Source: Hydractinia symbiolongicarpus
Lineage: Eukaryota; Cnidaria; Hydrozoa; Anthoathecata; Hydractiniidae
NCBI RefSeq assembly: GCF_029227915.1
Contig: NC_079884.1
Span: 4,776,001 to 4,840,000, forward strand
Direction of reading: 5' to 3'
DNA: 64,000 nt
Shown here: positions 61,799 to 64,000 of the stretch, one piece after another
How positions within the stretch are numbered: the stretch's first letter is position 1
Layout of the letters: the number at the start of each line of letters is the position of its first letter
Notes under the pieces: model-generated
The model's database searches: none
What the model was told of the DNA's origin: nothing
Seen by the model: only the letters and a program-made list of their open reading frames with translations
Made by a program: the position numbers and the translations under genes

Positions 61799-64000
61799 GG
61801 AGAAAATTAATTTAAAAAATCGTTCGGGAAATGAGTTTACTCCCTGGGTACTTTCTTTGTATACTTTTGACTATACGGGCCGAGTTCGGGATTTACGGGA
61901 AGTAGCGGATTTTCGTTTGCCGGCAATTAAACTTCTTTTATTCAGCGTCTTATCAAAAATGAAAACATTTTTATAAACTACAAGTCTCATGGGCTTTAGT
62001 GGTGAAATAATAATTCAAATAATCGTTTGGGAAATTAGTTTACTCACAGGGTACTTTCTTTGTATACATTCGACTATACGGGCCAAGCCCGGGATTTACG
62101 GGAAATCGCGGGTTTTCGATTGCCGGCAATTAAACTTCTTTTATTCAGCGTCTCATCAAAAATGAAAACATTTTTAAAAACTACAAGTCTTATGGGCTTT
62201 AGTGGTGAAATAATAATTTAAAAAATCGTTCGGGAAATGAGTTTACACCCCGGATACTTTCTTTGTATACTTTTGACTATACGGGCCGAGTCCGGGATTT
62301 ACGGGAAATCGCAGGTTTTCGTTTGCCAGCTATTAAACTTCTTTTATTCAGCGTCTCATCAAAAATGAAAACATTTTTGAAAACTAAAAGTCTCATGCGT
62401 TTTAGTGGTGAAAAAACAAATTAAAAAATCGTTCGGGAAATGAGTTTACTCCCTGGGTACTATCTTTGTATACTTTTGACTATACGGGCCAAGCCCGGGA
62501 TTTGCGGGAAATCTCGGGTTTTCGTTTGCCGGCGATTAAACCTCTTTCATTAAGCGTCTCATCAAAAATGAAAACATTTCTGAAAACTACAAGTCTCATG
62601 CGTTTTAGTGGTGAAAAAATAACTTAAAAAATCGTTCCGGAAATGAGTTTACTCCCTGGGTACTTTCTTTGTATACTTTTGACTATACGGGCCGAGTCCG
62701 GGATTTACGGGAAATCGCGGGTTTTCGTTTGCCGGCGATTAAACTTCTTTTATTCAGCGTCTTATCAAAAATGAAAACATTTTTATAAACTACAAGTCTC
62801 ATGGGCTTTAGTGGTGAAATAATAATTCAAATAATCGTTTGGGAAATTAGTTTACTCACAGGGTACTTTCTTTGTATACATTCGACTATACGGGCCAAGC
62901 CCGGGATTTACGGGAAATCGCGGGTTTTCGTTTGCCGGCGATTAAACCTGTTTCATTAAGCGTCTCATCAAAAATGAAAACATTTTTGAAAACTGCAAGT
63001 CTCATGCGTTTTAGTGGTGAAAAGATAATTGAAAAAATCGTTTCGGAAATGAGTTTACTCACAGGGTACTTTCTTTGTATACATTCGACTATACGGGCCA
63101 AGCCCGGGATTTACGGGAAATCGCAGGTTTTCGTTTGCCGGCTATTAAACTTCTTTTATTCAGCGTCTCATCAAAAATGAGAACATTTTTGAAAACTACA
63201 AGTCTCATGCGTTTTAGTGGTGAAAAAATAAATTAAAAAATCGTTCGGGAAATGAGTTTACTCCCTGGGTACTATCTTTGTATACTTTTGACTATACGGG
63301 CCAAGCCCGGGATTTACGGGAAATCTCGTGTTTTCGTTTGCCGGCGATTAAACCTCTTTCATTAAGCGTCTCATCAAAAATGAAAACAATTCTGAAAACT
63401 ACAAGTCTCATGCGTTTTAGTGGTGAAAAAATAACTTAAAAAATCGTTCCGGAAATGAGTTTACTCCCTGGGTACTTTCTTTGTATACTTTTGACTATAC
63501 TGGCCGAGACCGGGATTTACGGGAAATCGCGGGTTTTTGTTTGCCGGCGATTAAACAACTTTCATTAAACGTCTCATCAAAAATGAAAACATTTCTGAAA
63601 ACTACAAGTCTCATGCGTTTTAGTGGAGAAAATTAATTTAAAAAATCGTTCGGGAAATGAGTTTACTCCCTGGGTACTTTCTTTGTATACTTTTGACTAT
63701 ACGGGCCGAGTTCGGGATTTACGGGAAGTCGTGGATTTTCGTTTGCCGGCAATTAAACTTCTTTTATTCAGCGTCTTATCAAAAATGAAAACATTTTTAT
63801 AAACTACAAGTCTCATGGGCTTTAGTGGTGAAATAATAATTCAAATAATCGTTTGGGAAATAAGTTTACTCACAGGGTACTTTCTTTGTATACATTCGAC
63901 TATACGGGCCAAGCCCGGGATTTACGGGAAATCGCGGGTTTTCGTTTGCCGGCAATTAAACTTCTTTTATTCAGCGTCTCATCAAAAATGAAAACATTTT
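61799..64000 (+). repeat. Distal mixed monomers to the window end
   Basis: After the last a monomer, the string TATCAAAAATG within GTCTTATC recurs at 61951, 62763 and 63777 (812 and 1014 apart), together with ATTTTTATAAACTAC and ATTCAAATAATCG. Z-like monomers with CATTCGAC are interspersed (attcg at 63083). The next a monomer is at 63,625. The final monomer is cut by the window end, so the array continues. Confidence 0.82.

Larger units (their letters stand above)
1..64000 (+). repeat. Satellite DNA array, ~203 bp monomer, ~316 head-to-tail copies
   Basis: The same unit recurs every 202-203 bases across the whole window. It can be followed by the invariant strings TTTGTATAC, CGATTAAAC and ACAAGTCTCATG (or single-base variants). 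Every copy has the same orientation and no unrelated sequence separates them. Most monomers differ from their neighbours at a few recurrent positions, so they fall into types, and fixed successions of types form higher-order repeats. Both window ends lie inside monomers, so the true array is longer. Such arrays are typical of eukaryotic centromeric, pericentromeric or heterochromatic DNA; that location is inferred, not seen. I do not recognise the family and cannot name the host. No gene, mobile element or non-repeat spacer is present. Confidence 0.98.

Noticed and set aside
6579-63180. Many open frames of 60-116 codons on both strands as a multicopy small-protein family
   Set aside because: They are the same satellite read in one frame between monomer-end stops. 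They often depend on TTG starts, shift frame from copy to copy, show no ribosome-binding pattern or spacing, and have mutually incompatible overlapping frames on the opposite strand.
1-64000. CRISPR array
   Set aside because: The unit is about 203 bp and is repeated without unique spacers. No cas-like gene or leader is present.
1-64000. Bacterial or phage origin
   Set aside because: Prokaryotic genomes do not carry 64 kb of gene-free 203 bp tandem repeats. There is no coding density and no replication or mobility gene.
1-64000. Inverted satellite blocks or array polarity switch
   Set aside because: The diagnostic strings TTTGTATAC and ACAAGTCTCATG follow each other in the same order throughout. 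No reverse-complement block was found.

Overview
The whole window is one uninterrupted tandem-repeat (satellite DNA) array. About 316 head-to-tail copies of a roughly 203 bp monomer run from base 1 to base 64000. All copies are in the same orientation and the array leaves the window at both ends. I found no protein-coding gene, RNA gene, transposon, CRISPR array, inverted copy or unique spacer. The open frames of about 60-116 codons are by-products of the repeat: the monomer is not a multiple of three, each frame stops at the A/T-rich monomer end, and many frames depend on a TTG start.

A block this long, this clean and built from higher-order repeats (HORs) points to a eukaryotic centromeric, pericentromeric or other heterochromatic array. 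The taxon cannot be read from the sequence and I do not recognise the satellite family. A composed consensus monomer is about 37% G+C by hand count with about 12 CpG sites, more than base composition predicts. This argues against long-term heavy CpG methylation in the germ line.

Layout: (1) 1-23.9 kb, a domain of P/Q/R/S/T/U/V monomer types (names used only here). It holds a 10-mer HOR (2023 bp, 1-3613), a 5-mer (1012 bp, 3.9-5.9 kb), another 5-mer (1014 bp, 7.2-9.8 kb), a 3-mer (607 bp, 10.3-11.5 kb) and a roughly 3.4 kb 17-mer block in three copies (from 11.9, 15.4 and 20.9 kb). (2) 23.9-38.5 kb, a second monomer set (GGGCTTTAGTGG variant) with a 3173 bp tandem duplication (25,921-32,266), a 2028 bp tandem duplication (32,012-35.9 kb) and a 608 bp doublet (36.7-37.9 kb). 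(3) 38.5-46.8 kb, a third set (CTTATTATAC, TATATTTTGAC and ACCTTCTCATC variants) with a 1014 bp 5-mer doublet flanked by a longer-range duplication of offset about 4258 bp. (4) 46.8-64 kb, a fourth set dominated by two different 4-mer HORs of about 812 and 811 bp.

The main biological content is the record of how the array evolves: nested HORs, chimeric monomers marking in-register unequal exchange, and one out-of-register junction at 29,090-29,093 with 4 bp of microhomology. Two possible sequence signals recur in the monomer: a dyad that is a perfect 10 bp stem in some copies, and a CENP-B-box-like string one base shorter than the canonical spacing in some monomer types. Both are tentative. 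I did not find a new gene system here. All boundaries inside the array are approximate because the monomers are so similar.
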